Below, one piece after another: positions 16,743 to 25,133 of a DNA stretch of 64,000 nt. A model generated the notes under the pieces. The model was not told the DNA's origin, made no database searches, and worked only from the letters and a program-made list of their open reading frames with translations. The stretch is from Afipia sp. (lineage in GTDB: Bacteria; Pseudomonadota; Alphaproteobacteria; Rhizobiales; Xanthobacteraceae). The number at the start of each line of letters is the position of its first letter. Position 1 is the first letter of the stretch. The position numbers were made by a program, and so were the translations under genes. The DNA lies in contig JACQDM010000005.1 in assembly GCA_016201045.1 (NCBI GenBank), positions 1 through 64,000 of the forward strand. Reading direction: 5' to 3'.

Positions 16743-18008
16743 TCAGGCGGTCGCCTGCTTGCCTGTGATCGAGGAGCGCATCGCCGCAATCAGATTGGGC
16801 TTCGCGGCTTTGAGCGCCTGATCGCGGCGGGACTGTTCGAGCGACAGCGGCTCTTCCATGGTGGCGGCCTGCACGCGATTTCGCCCGCCGCGCTTGGCCT
16901 GATAGAGCGCCGTATCAGCCGAGGCCATCAGCACTTCCAACTCGGTGTTGGCCGGTCCGCCGGCGACACCGATGCTGACTGTGGTTTCGAGCGGCGCATC
17001 GTCAATCGCAACGCCGGACACCTGAAATGCTTCGCGCACCCGCTCGCCTGCGACCAGCGCCTCGTCCATCCCGCACGGCAAGAGAGCGGCGAATTCCTCG
17101 CCGCCGACCCGCCCAACAAGATCGGTGATGCGCAGCGTGCTGGCGACGCAATGCGCGAACACACGCAGCACATCGTCGCCCGCCGCGTGACCGAAGCGAT
17201 CGTTGACCGACTTGAAGTGATCGATGTCGAAAATCATCACGGTAATGGGGCGGCCCGCTTTCGCCTCACGCTCGATCATGCGCGAGGTCGCCTCGCTAAA
17301 GCCGCGGCGATTGAGAAGCCCTGTGAGCGGATCGACGGATGCAGCGGTCTTGTGCGCGATCACCGCGCGCTCGGAGACCAGAAGGAAAATGATGAACACC
17401 GTACCCACCGCATAAAGCGTGAGTTCGGCGGCAAAGGCGGCGACCCAGATCGTCGCGACGCTGCCGTCCTGCGCGCGCAGCATGTCGCCAAGGACGATGG
17501 GCAGCATCAGCACGGTGCCGTGCAGCAGCGGCACGAAGATCGCGGGCCAGCGCGCGCGGAGACTCTTGCGGCGCTCGCGCCAGAGTTCGAACGCCGTCAT
17601 CGCCGAGTAAAACGCGACGATCCCCGCGCCAAGATGCATGCGCACATCCGGCGAGACAGGCGCAAGGTAGTGCATCACCGCGACCCAGATCGCGGGGCCG
17701 AGCAAGATGCCGAGCAAATTTGCAGAACGGCCGTGGAACACGCGCGCGGCGTCCCACACCATGCCACAGGCCGCGAAACCGACGGCATTCACCGCGAGCG
17801 ACAGCCAGCCGCCGAGATCGTCGCCGCTCACAGTCCACAAGGCGATGGATGCCGCGCCGAGAATGTAGGCCGCGCCCCACCAGCCGAGCGCCGCGATGTT
17901 TTCCTTGCGCCAGAAAAACAGCAGCATCGCGCCCAGCAGCGCCGCAGCAAGCGTCGCGACGAGGTAAAGCGTCGACATGTCGAGAGACAGATGCGTGCCG
18001 TTCGGCAT
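16743..18008 (-). CDS. Membrane-bound diguanylate cyclase (GGDEF)
   Basis: A 421-residue inner-membrane enzyme making cyclic di-GMP. The N-terminal half (about residues 10-215) has six or seven hydrophobic helices forming a sensor-like membrane domain without a recognised ligand site. The GGDEF domain follows, with DPLTGLLNRRGF, IFDIDHFKSVNDRFGH and an intact GGEEF active site (about residues 299-303). An RxxD motif (RITD) five residues before GGEEF is the usual product-inhibition site, so the cyclase should be active and feedback controlled. There is no EAL domain. It may influence the exopolysaccharide cluster at 25-34 kb, but that is conjecture. Confidence 0.93.
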   Translation of the reverse strand: MPNGTHLSLDMSTLYLVATLAAALLGAMLLFFWRKENIAALGWWGAAYILGAASIALWTVSGDDLGGWLSLAVNAVGFAACGMVWDAARVFHGRSANLLGILLGPAIWVAVMHYLAPVSPDVRMHLGAGIVAFYSAMTAFELWRERRKSLRARWPAIFVPLLHGTVLMLPIVLGDMLRAQDGSVATIWVAAFAAELTLYAVGTVFIIFLLVSERAVIAHKTAASVDPLTGLLNRRGFSEATSRMIEREAKAGRPITVMIFDIDHFKSVNDRFGHAAGDDVLRVFAHCVASTLRITDLVGRVGGEEFAALLPCGMDEALVAGERVREAFQVSGVAIDDAPLETTVSIGVAGGPANTELEVLMASADTALYQAKRGGRNRVQAATMEEPLSLEQSRRDQALKAAKPNLIAAMRSSITGKQATA

Positions 18009-18149
18009 CGTGTTGCGGTCTCAAGCTCCAAGAACCGGGATTGGTCCCCTGCATGCTCGACCCTAGGCGGACTTTCTTCGCACTCCGTTTTCGTACCTCA
18101 TACAATTTTCACGAAAATCGTAGGCAATTTCATTTCAACTGGAACGCAA

Positions 18150-18176
18150 TAAAAAAGGGCGCCCGAAAGCGCCCTT
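18150..18176 (-). terminator. Terminator of the rplM-rpsI operon
   Basis: AAGGGCGC / GCGCCCTT with a 6-nt loop (18155-18176), followed on the minus strand by TTTTTT. It lies about 30 bp after the rpsI stop. Confidence 0.85.
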
Positions 18177-18205
18177 CTTGGTTTCGTAAAATTTGAATGA
18201 AGCAA

Positions 18206-18682
18206 TTAGCGCTTCGAGAACTGGAACGAACGGCGGGCTTTTGCCTTGCCGTACTTCTTGCGCTCGACGACGCGCGAGTCGCGGGTCAGGAAGCCGCCCT
18301 TCTTGAGGACCGAACGGAGATCCGGCTCGAAATTCGTCAGCGCCTTCGAGATACCGTGACGGACCGCACCGGCCTGTCCGGACAATCCGCCGCCTGCAAC
18401 GGTTGCGACAACATCGTACTGGCCCTGACGAGCCGCTGCCACGATCGGCTGCTGGATCATCATACGCAGCACGGGACGCGCGAAATAAACTTCGACCGCG
18501 CGCGTGTTGACGGTGACTTTGCCGGAACCAGGCTTGATCCAGACGCGGGCAACCGCGTCCTTGCGCTTGCCGGTCGCGTAGGCACGGCCCTGCTTGTCGA
18601 CCTTCTTCTCGTACTTCGGCGCTTCAGGATTGCCGGTTTTCAGGCTCGACAGCTGATCGAGGGACTGCATGGTGTCCGACAT
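18206..18682 (-). CDS. rpsI: 30S ribosomal protein S9
   Basis: A 158-residue ribosomal protein with the normal S9 core ([50 protein letters not shown]) and the conserved basic tail [11 protein letters not shown] that reaches the P site. The N-terminal extension of about 35 residues is common in alphaproteobacteria. Its ATG overlaps the rplM stop by one base (TAATG), so translation is coupled. Confidence 0.98.
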   Translation of the reverse strand: MSDTMQSLDQLSSLKTGNPEAPKYEKKVDKQGRAYATGKRKDAVARVWIKPGSGKVTVNTRAVEVYFARPVLRMMIQQPIVAAARQGQYDVVATVAGGGLSGQAGAVRHGISKALTNFEPDLRSVLKKGGFLTRDSRVVERKKYGKAKARRSFQFSKR

Positions 18683-19146
18683 TATGCGGCCCTCATGTTC
18701 TTGCGGTTCATGGATGCAACGTCGATCTTCTCCGGCTGCTGAGCCTCATGCGGATGCTCGGTGCCCGGATAGACGCGCAGATTGCCGAGTTGCACGCGGC
18801 CAAGAGGACCGCGCGGAATCATGCGCTCGACGGCCTTCTCGAGCACGCGCTCTGGGAAACGGCCTTCGAGGATGGACTTCGCGGTCCGTTCCTTGATGCC
18901 GCCGATGAAGCCGGTGTGGTTGTAGTAAACCTTGTTGTCGCGCTTGCGGCCGGTGAGAACGACGTGTGCCGCGTTGATGACGATCACGTTGTCCCCGCAA
19001 TCGACATGCGGAGTATAGATAGGCAGGTGCTTGCCGCGCAGACGCATTGCGACAAGCGTCGCGAGACGGCCCACCACCAGGCCCTTGGCGTCGATGATCA
19101 CCCATTTCTTGGTGACCTCGGCGGGCTTTGCCGAAAAGGTCTTCAT
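18682..19146 (-). CDS. rplM: 50S ribosomal protein L13
   Basis: A 154-residue L13 with the signatures [74 protein letters not shown]. First gene of the rplM-rpsI operon. The 149 bp upstream contain two copies of a short palindromic sequence (see 19248-19298) and should hold the promoter. Confidence 0.98.
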   Translation of the reverse strand: MKTFSAKPAEVTKKWVIIDAKGLVVGRLATLVAMRLRGKHLPIYTPHVDCGDNVIVINAAHVVLTGRKRDNKVYYNHTGFIGGIKERTAKSILEGRFPERVLEKAVERMIPRGPLGRVQLGNLRVYPGTEHPHEAQQPEKIDVASMNRKNMRAA

Positions 19147-19247
19147 GTGAGAATTCCGTGAATTGGAGCTTCGGCGCCGATCGCCGGACTGGCGCGGTTT
19201 CTAGAGAAGCGGGCTTGGCGCGTCAACGCACGAACGCAAAATATAGG

Positions 19248-19298
19248 CCTGATAAATCAACGGCTTAAAAATATGGTATTATTATACCTGATAAATCA
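19248..19298. repeat. Twin 12-bp repeats upstream of rplM
   Basis: CCTGATAAATCA occurs at 19248-19259 and again at 19287-19298, 39 bp apart. Each is nearly palindromic (TGAT-AA-ATCA). On the minus strand the distal copy runs into TATAAT, a perfect -10 box. The distal copy overlaps the last codon of the convergently placed thioesterase gene. It could be a paired operator or just an AT-rich promoter area. Confidence 0.5.
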
Positions 19299-19727
19299 GC
19301 CAATATTCGGAATGGAGTAGGTCGACGTCACATGGGCGATCGGATCCGGCGAAGTCCCCGACAGCAGCAGCACTTCGCCGACGGCGAGTCGCTTTCCGAT
19401 CTTCATCAGTTTTGCGGCTGCGACGATGTCCTGACCGGGCTGGCCCTTGCGCAGGAAGTTGATGTTGAGGCTCGTGGTCACGGCCAGTCCTACGGGGCCA
19501 ATGGCCGAGAGCAGCACGACGTACATCGCAAAATCGGCAAGCGCCATCAGCGTGGGACCTGACACAGTTCCACCGGGACGCAGCATCTTCTCGCTGTAGG
19601 GCTGGCGCAGCAGGCTGGTCGAGCCGTCCGCGGTCTCGATCAGGATTTCGCCGCCGGCGAACGCCTGCGGAAACTCGGCGCGGAGAAACGCCTCAAGCTC
19701 CGGTACGGTCATTTTCGGTTTCGTCAT
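19296..19727 (-). CDS. PaaI-family (hotdog-fold) thioesterase
   Basis: A 143-residue hotdog protein. The key segment GGTVSGPTLMALADFAMYVVL (about residues 50-70) matches the long central helix and the position of the catalytic acid, here Asp in LADF. VTTSLNINFLRKGQPG and the closing strands complete the fold. Members hydrolyse acyl- or aryl-CoA thioesters. The gene is divergent from an enoyl-CoA hydratase gene, which fits a role in acyl-CoA metabolism, but the substrate is unknown. Confidence 0.88.
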   Translation of the reverse strand: MTKPKMTVPELEAFLRAEFPQAFAGGEILIETADGSTSLLRQPYSEKMLRPGGTVSGPTLMALADFAMYVVLLSAIGPVGLAVTTSLNINFLRKGQPGQDIVAAAKLMKIGKRLAVGEVLLLSGTSPDPIAHVTSTYSIPNIG

Positions 19728-19821
19728 GGATGGTCTGCCCTGCCCCGCACTCGTATATGACGGCTATGTATCCTAGGGTGACACCGATGCCCAGCCCAAG
19801 GAACTGCTCGAGAACTTCGCC

Positions 19822-20649
19822 ATGATGCGGTCTTCTGCCTCAACCAAACCGATCAATTCGCCGTCGCCGCTGCTGCGCGAAACGCTCGGTAGCATCGCGG
19901 TGCTGACGCTCGACTCACCGGGCTCGCGTAACGCGTTGTCCGAAGCGATGATCGCCGCAATCGATGCCGAGTTGAACGGAATTCGCGACGACAAGAACAT
20001 TCGCGCCGTGGTCATCGCAGCTAACGGCCCGGCCTACTCATCGGGTCATGATCTGAAAGAACTCACCGCTCGCCGCAGCGATCCGGATAAGGGTCGTGCT
20101 TACTTTGCCCACATGATGCAATCTTGCAGCGCGATGATGCAGGCGATCGTCCATCTGCCGAAGCCGGTGATTGCAGCCGTTCAGGGCGTCGCGACGGCGG
20201 CCGGATGCCAGCTTGTTGCGTCATGCGATCTCGCCGTCGCCTCCGAGAAAGCAGAATTCGGCACGCCGGGCATCGATATCGGCCTGTTCTGCTCCACGCC
20301 GATGGTTGCGATGTCGCGCAATGTGCCGCGCAAACAGGCGATGCACATGCTGCTGACCGGCGATCACGTCTCGGCGCCGCGCGCGCGTGAAATCGGGCTC
20401 GTCAACGATGTTGTGCTTGCTGGAAAAGAACGCGAAGCGGCCATCGAACTCGCAAACCGTGTCGCGAAGAAATCGGCCTACACGCTGAAGATCGGCAAGG
20501 AAGCGTTTTACCGTCAGGCCGAGATGACACTCGCCGACGCCTACAATTACGCGTCGCAGGTCATGACCGAAAACATGATGGCTCGCGACGCGCAGGAAGG
20601 GATCGGTGCCTTCATCGAAAAGCGCGACCCGAAATGGGAAGACCGTTAG
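19822..20649 (+). CDS. Enoyl-CoA hydratase/isomerase family protein
   Basis: A 275-residue crotonase-fold protein. The oxyanion-hole segments are present (YSSGHDLKEL; GVATAAGCQLVASCDLAVAS). The catalytic glutamates of classical hydratases are not both evident (AEFGTPGIDIGLFCST), as in the ECHDC3-type branch, so the exact reaction is uncertain. It is only 3 bp upstream of a CoA-binding protein gene and probably cotranscribed with it. The first two codons are both ATG; either could be the start. Confidence 0.9.
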   Translation: MMRSSASTKPINSPSPLLRETLGSIAVLTLDSPGSRNALSEAMIAAIDAELNGIRDDKNIRAVVIAANGPAYSSGHDLKELTARRSDPDKGRAYFAHMMQSCSAMMQAIVHLPKPVIAAVQGVATAAGCQLVASCDLAVASEKAEFGTPGIDIGLFCSTPMVAMSRNVPRKQAMHMLLTGDHVSAPRAREIGLVNDVVLAGKEREAAIELANRVAKKSAYTLKIGKEAFYRQAEMTLADAYNYASQVMTENMMARDAQEGIGAFIEKRDPKWEDR

Positions 20650-20652
20650 CGG

Positions 20653-21237
20653 ATGAATCACGACAGCTACCCTGACAGCTATATCCGCGAAATCCTGACG
20701 AGTGTGAAATCCATCGCGATGGCCGGTGCCTCGTCCACAAATGTGCGGCCGAGTTACTTCGTGTTCAAATATCTGCTCGAGCGCGGCTACGACATGATTC
20801 CGGTCAATCCGGGCCAGGCCGGGAAATCGCTTCTCGGCAAACCATTCGTCGCTTCTCTTGCGGATATCGGGCGTCCGTTCGACATGCTCGACATCTTTCG
20901 CAATTCGGATGCGGCGGCGGCCGTCGTCGATGAAGCGCTGGCTTTGCCCACCAAGCCCAAAGTGATCTGGATGCAGCTCGGCGTTCGCAGCGATGCAGCG
21001 GCCGCAAAAGCCGAAGCCGCCGGTTTGAAAGTCGTCATGAACCGCTGTCCGAAAATCGAATACGGACGGCTGTCATCGGAGATCCAGTGGGTCGGCGTCA
21101 ATTCGAGAACGCTCAGTTCAAAGCGTGCTCCGATACCGACCGGCAACATGCGCTTGTCGCTCCATCGCGCCAGCATCGGTGGCGGAGCGACGGCAGCAGC
21201 AGATCGCGCCGCCAAGGACAAGAACGACGTTTCCTGA
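20653..21237 (+). CDS. CoA-binding domain protein (YccU-like)
   Basis: A 194-residue Rossmann-fold protein of the CoA-binding family. Patterns are IAMAGASSTNVRPSYFVFKYLLERGYDMIPVNP near the N-terminus, a central VDIFRNSD-like segment (FDMLDIFRNSD), PKVIWMQLGVRSDAAAAKAEAAGL, and the usual MNRCPKIEYGRL. The C-terminal 45 residues are an extension unlike the compact family members. It is tightly coupled to the upstream hydratase gene. Biological role not established. Confidence 0.88.
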   Translation: MNHDSYPDSYIREILTSVKSIAMAGASSTNVRPSYFVFKYLLERGYDMIPVNPGQAGKSLLGKPFVASLADIGRPFDMLDIFRNSDAAAAVVDEALALPTKPKVIWMQLGVRSDAAAAKAEAAGLKVVMNRCPKIEYGRLSSEIQWVGVNSRTLSSKRAPIPTGNMRLSLHRASIGGGATAAADRAAKDKNDVS

Positions 21238-21311
21238 TTTTCGCATTGCGCAACAGCATCGTTCCGGTGCGCGCGAAACATTTGCCGTTTCCTTGCTTAT
21301 TCACGTTAACC

Positions 21312-21337
21312 GCCGTTGTCGGCTTGACTGCAACGGC
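21312..21337 (+). promoter_or_regulatory. Leader hairpin upstream of metY
   Basis: GCCGTTG / CAACGGC form a perfect 7-bp stem with a 12-nt loop, 50 bp upstream of the metY start. Its position would suit an attenuator or riboswitch element, but I cannot match it to a known S-adenosylmethionine or homocysteine riboswitch. Confidence 0.3.
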
Positions 21338-21387
21338 ACTCAAACGCAGCATCCGTGCAACTCGAGACAGGCTTCAGGGAACCTACG

Positions 21388-22668
21388 ATGTCAGACCGGC
21401 TGCCGGGATTTTCCACGCTTTCGATTCACGCGGGTGCGCAGCCCGATCCGACAACGGGCGCTCGCGCAACGCCGATCTATCAAACGACATCCTATGTGTT
21501 CAACGATGCCGACCACGCCGCGTCGCTGTTCGGATTGCAGTCGTTCGGCAACATCTACACCCGCATTACCAATCCGACGACTGCGGTGCTGGAGGAGCGC
21601 GTCGCCGCGCTTGAAGGCGGCACGGCGGCTGTTGCCTGCGCCTCCGGACATGCCGCGCAGATTCTTGTCTTCCATACGCTGATGCAGCCTGGCGACGAAT
21701 TCGTCGCGGCGCGCAGGCTCTATGGCGGATCGATCAATCAGTTCAACCACGCGTTCAAGAATTTCGGCTGGAATGTGGTGTGGGCCGACACCGACGACGT
21801 GGAAAGTTTCAAGCGCGCGGTCACTCCGAAGACCAAGGCAATCTTCATCGAATCGATTGCGAATCCCGGAGGCACTGTCACCGACATTGAAGCGATTGCG
21901 ACCATCGCTCGCGATGCTGGCGTTCCGCTGATCGTCGACAACACCCTTGCTTCACCCTATCTCATCAGGCCGATCGATCACGGCGCAGACATCGTGATCC
22001 ATTCGCTGACCAAGTTTCTCGGCGGTCACGGCAATTCGCTAGGAGGCATCGTCGTCGATGCTGGCACATTCGATTGGTCGAAAGGCGGCCGCTATCCCGC
22101 GCTGAGTGAGCCGCGTCCCGAATATCACGGCATCAAGCTGCAGGAAACTTTCGGCAACTTCGCATTCGCCATAGCGGTTCGCGTGTTGGGGTTGCGCGAT
22201 CTTGGACCCGCGATCTCGCCGTTCAACTCGTTCCTGATCCTGACGGGAATCGAAACTCTGTCGCTACGCATGCAGCGCCATTCCGACAACGCGAAGGCTA
22301 TTGCGGAATGGTTATCGACCAATCCTGCCGTGGCATGGGTCAACTATGCCGGTCTGCCGGGCGACAAATACCACAACCTCGCCCGCAAATATTCGCCGAA
22401 GGGATCCGGCGCGGTATTCACGTTCGGGCTGAAAGGCGGATATGAGGCCGGCGTGAAGCTCGTGTCGAACGTCACGCTGTTTTCGCATCTGGCCAATGTC
22501 GGCGATACGCGTTCGCTCATCATTCATCCTGCATCGACAACTCACAGCCAGCTCAGCGACGATCAGAAGGCGCTCGCTGGTGCCGGCGTCGACGTTGTGC
22601 GACTGTCGGTCGGCCTTGAAGACAAGGAAGATCTGATCGCCGATCTCGATCAGGCGTTGAAGGCCTAA
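21388..22668 (+). CDS. metY: O-acetylhomoserine aminocarboxypropyltransferase (sulfhydrylase)
   Basis: A 426-residue PLP enzyme of the Cys/Met metabolism family. I start it at MSDRLPGFSTL, preceded by AGGGA; an earlier in-frame start 11 codons upstream lacks support. The PLP-binding lysine is Lys209 in HSLTKFLGGHG, and the family segments YTRITNPTTAVLEERVAALEGG and NPGGTVTDIEAIA are complete. It makes homocysteine from O-acetylhomoserine and sulfide. Length and the ending VRLSVGLEDKEDLIADLDQAL are typical of this branch. It stands alone. Confidence 0.94.
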   Translation: MSDRLPGFSTLSIHAGAQPDPTTGARATPIYQTTSYVFNDADHAASLFGLQSFGNIYTRITNPTTAVLEERVAALEGGTAAVACASGHAAQILVFHTLMQPGDEFVAARRLYGGSINQFNHAFKNFGWNVVWADTDDVESFKRAVTPKTKAIFIESIANPGGTVTDIEAIATIARDAGVPLIVDNTLASPYLIRPIDHGADIVIHSLTKFLGGHGNSLGGIVVDAGTFDWSKGGRYPALSEPRPEYHGIKLQETFGNFAFAIAVRVLGLRDLGPAISPFNSFLILTGIETLSLRMQRHSDNAKAIAEWLSTNPAVAWVNYAGLPGDKYHNLARKYSPKGSGAVFTFGLKGGYEAGVKLVSNVTLFSHLANVGDTRSLIIHPASTTHSQLSDDQKALAGAGVDVVRLSVGLEDKEDLIADLDQALKA

Positions 22669-22727
22669 AAACGCGGTGCCGGAAATGGCACCACTCACGA
22701 CCTTTCAGGATCAAAACTTCTCTAGCA

Positions 22728-23537
22728 TCACTCTGCGGCGTGGGGCGCGCGATTCTGGCGTGTCAGCTTTGCGTTTCGTTGAACGACGGAAAATGTCGCA
22801 AGCGCCACGAGAACGACGAGAAGCTGCGCCGACAACGCCTCAAGCGTGGGATTGAGACCGAGCGATTGAAGCCACGCAGCACCTTTGACCTCGGTGAACG
22901 GCACCAGATTCTGTTCCTGGAATTCCTGCATTGCCTCGCCGATGAACTTGATGCCCATCGCGAACAGAAACGCCGAGGTGACGATGAACAGCGGACGCAG
23001 AGGAACCCTCTGCGCAATCAGATTGATGAAATAGAACAGTACGACAAGGCCTGCCGTTGCAACTGCAAGTCCACCGAACAAGCCCACGCTCCAGCCGCCT
23101 TCGGTGACGGCGAGCGCGTTGATGAACAGAACCGTTTCAGCGCCTTCGCGAAACACAGCGAAGAATGCGAGCGCCGAAACCGCCCACGCGGTCTCCTGTG
23201 CGAGTGCGGTATCCGCCTTGCTGGCGAGATAATCCTGCCAGCCGCGCGGATCCTGCTTCACCATCAGCCAGCCGCTGACATACAGCATCAGCGCGGCGGC
23301 TGCGAGGATGACGACGCCTTCAAGGATGTCACTGTGTGCGCCGGAGTTAAAAACCGCGAATGCCCACGCCGCTACGATGCTGGCGACGATTGCCACACCG
23401 GCGCCGGAATAGAGAGCGGCGATACGATGCCCCCCGCCAACCTTTCGCAGATAGGCCGCAAGCGCCGCGATGACCAGCATGGCTTCGAGGCCCTCGCGCA
23501 AAAGGATAACAGCGGCCTGAACAAACGCATTCGACAT
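22728..23537 (-). CDS. FTR1-family high-affinity iron permease
   Basis: A 269-residue inner-membrane protein of about seven helices. I start it at MSNAFVQAAV, preceded by GAGGAAA; the open frame extending upstream is not coding. Both iron-binding RExxE motifs are present: REGLE (residues 14-18) and REGAE (near residue 130). Family members take up ferric or ferrous iron together with a periplasmic oxidase or binding protein (EfeO/EfeB or FtrA/B/D), but none of these partners is nearby. An ICE-like sequence upstream (23694-23710) suggests control by Irr. Confidence 0.92.
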   Translation of the reverse strand: MSNAFVQAAVILLREGLEAMLVIAALAAYLRKVGGGHRIAALYSGAGVAIVASIVAAWAFAVFNSGAHSDILEGVVILAAAALMLYVSGWLMVKQDPRGWQDYLASKADTALAQETAWAVSALAFFAVFREGAETVLFINALAVTEGGWSVGLFGGLAVATAGLVVLFYFINLIAQRVPLRPLFIVTSAFLFAMGIKFIGEAMQEFQEQNLVPFTEVKGAAWLQSLGLNPTLEALSAQLLVVLVALATFSVVQRNAKLTRQNRAPHAAE

Positions 23538-23693
23538 CGAGAATCTTTCCTCACGGCGTATCGGCGAATTTGGGCTTCGTTCTAGCGCCGCGCTCGCACG
23601 AGAAAAAGTGCCGTGCAGCGTCACGAGATAGCGGCCGTTCGGCGCGTGGCGAGAAATGCCCATAGAACGGGTATTAGTTTCATTTTTACGGAG

Positions 23694-23710
23694 TTTAGAA
23701 TAGTTCGACG
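23694..23710. promoter_or_regulatory. ICE-like (Irr box-like) motif upstream of the FTR1 gene
   Basis: TTTAGAA-TAG-TTCGACG matches the rhizobial iron-control element TTTAGAA-N3-TTCTAAA fully in the first half and at 4 of 7 positions in the second. It lies about 157 bp upstream of the iron permease start, between that gene and the end of ctaA. Confidence 0.4.
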
Positions 23711-23730
23711 AAGCGCGGTGAAAGCTCACC

Positions 23731-24822
23731 CTAGCCGGCCGCTAGTCGCAACTTTGCTGGAGTCGTGTCCGGCAGGTTTTCGCCGAGGCGCTCCGCCTGA
23801 AAGAGCGTCAGCGTAAGAACCAGGATTGCATTGGCCTGGTGCGCAAGACCGAGATCGATCGGCACCTGGTAGAGCAGCGTCATAATCCCCACGAAGACCT
23901 GCAGCAGCACCGCTGCAAAAAGCCAAAGCGCGCCTTGCGAAGCCGCGGCCACAACCTTCGAGCGGACGGCATCGACGGCGTGAAATAATGCGAGCAAGAC
24001 GATTGCGTAAGCGATCATGCGATGCGTGAACTGTACCGTCAGCGTGTTGTCGAAAAAATTCCGCCACCAGGGCTGCTCAAAGAACATCCGTCCGAAAGAC
24101 GGAACAAAGGCGCCGTCGATGTCAGGCCATGTGTTGAAAATCTTTCCCGCGCGAAGGCCCGCAACCAGAGCGCCGAAGTAGAGTTGCAGGTAAATCAGGC
24201 CGAGCAACACCCAAACCGTGATTTTCAATCGCGACGGCGTTATCGGCGACGCTCTCGTCTGCAAGCGGCGCACGGTCCAAATGATCGCGGAGAGCAGGAT
24301 CAGCGCCATCATGAAATGTACGGCAAGCCGGTATTGCGAAACGGATGTGCGCTCGGTGAGGCCGGATTTCACCATCCACCATCCGATCGCGCCCTGAACT
24401 CCGCCGAGCGCGAAGACGATCCAAAGCCGCCGTCTTAATTCACCGGCAATCGCGCCACGCCATAGAAACCAGAGAAACGGTAAAAGAAATGCGACGCCGA
24501 TAAATTTCGCAAGCTGGCGATGAGCCCACTCCCACCAGAAGATGGTTTTAAATTCCGCAAGCGACATGCCGCGATTCATTTCGCGGTATTGCGGAATTTT
24601 CTTGTAGGCCTCGAATTCCGAATTCCACTCTGCATCATTGAGCGGAGGCAGCGTTCCCGTCACGGGCTTCCATTCGACGATGGACAGCCCCGATTCCGTC
24701 AAGCGCGTCGCACCGCCGACCATCAACGTGCAGACGATGAGGGCCGCGACGGCGATCAGCCAAATGCGCACGGCACGCATATTCGACGCAGTTTTGACGA
24801 CGCTATCGGGCACGGCGGACAT
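23731..24822 (-). CDS. ctaA: Haem A synthase (COX15/CtaA)
   Basis: A 363-residue inner-membrane enzyme that converts haem O to haem A for cytochrome aa3 oxidase. It has eight predicted helices. Conserved family segments are [36 protein letters not shown], the second-half [13 protein letters not shown] and [10 protein letters not shown], which supply histidine ligands in both pseudo-repeats. The length matches the alphaproteobacterial type II form. It is divergent from the DUF2842 gene. Confidence 0.95.
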   Translation of the reverse strand: MSAVPDSVVKTASNMRAVRIWLIAVAALIVCTLMVGGATRLTESGLSIVEWKPVTGTLPPLNDAEWNSEFEAYKKIPQYREMNRGMSLAEFKTIFWWEWAHRQLAKFIGVAFLLPFLWFLWRGAIAGELRRRLWIVFALGGVQGAIGWWMVKSGLTERTSVSQYRLAVHFMMALILLSAIIWTVRRLQTRASPITPSRLKITVWVLLGLIYLQLYFGALVAGLRAGKIFNTWPDIDGAFVPSFGRMFFEQPWWRNFFDNTLTVQFTHRMIAYAIVLLALFHAVDAVRSKVVAAASQGALWLFAAVLLQVFVGIMTLLYQVPIDLGLAHQANAILVLTLTLFQAERLGENLPDTTPAKLRLAAG

Positions 24823-24920
24823 TGGAAAAACAGCGGCCTTGATTGAATTCGCGCGGACCTTATAGTCCCGGCGCTTTTCCGCGCAAGCGGCGCTATTGCC
24901 TCACCCCGCACAATCTTGTC

Positions 24921-25133
24921 ATGACAATCCGCAAGCGAAAACTCATTGGAACCGTCGGCCTTCTCGGGCTCGTCATCGTTTGGTCGTTGTTAGGGATGGC
25001 GATCGCGCAGGCACCGTGGCTGGCTGAATCGCGGCTGGCGCAGGTCATCTTCTACGTCGTTGCAGGTCTCGGTTGGGTGCTGCCCGCGATGCCTCTCATC
25101 GCTTGGATGTCGCGCTCCGATCCTCAGGCTTAG
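24921..25133 (+). CDS. DUF2842 small membrane protein
   Basis: A 70-residue protein with two hydrophobic helices (about residues 9-29 and 42-62), matching the short alphaproteobacterial DUF2842 family often found beside ctaA. I start it at MTIRKRKLIG; the open frame upstream overlaps the ctaA promoter region. Function unknown. Its last 38 bp overlap the end of the convergent deacetylase-like gene. Confidence 0.75.
   Translation: MTIRKRKLIGTVGLLGLVIVWSLLGMAIAQAPWLAESRLAQVIFYVVAGLGWVLPAMPLIAWMSRSDPQA

Noticed and set aside
19248-19298. FNR/FixK boxes upstream of rplM
   Set aside because: The half-sites TTGAT and ATCAG are only 2 bp apart, while FNR/FixK sites need 4 bp.
21312-21352. SAM-II or S-adenosylhomocysteine riboswitch upstream of metY
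   Set aside because: Only one hairpin (GCCGTTG/CAACGGC) is present; the conserved SAM-II bases after the stem are not recognisable. An Rfam covariance scan would settle it.
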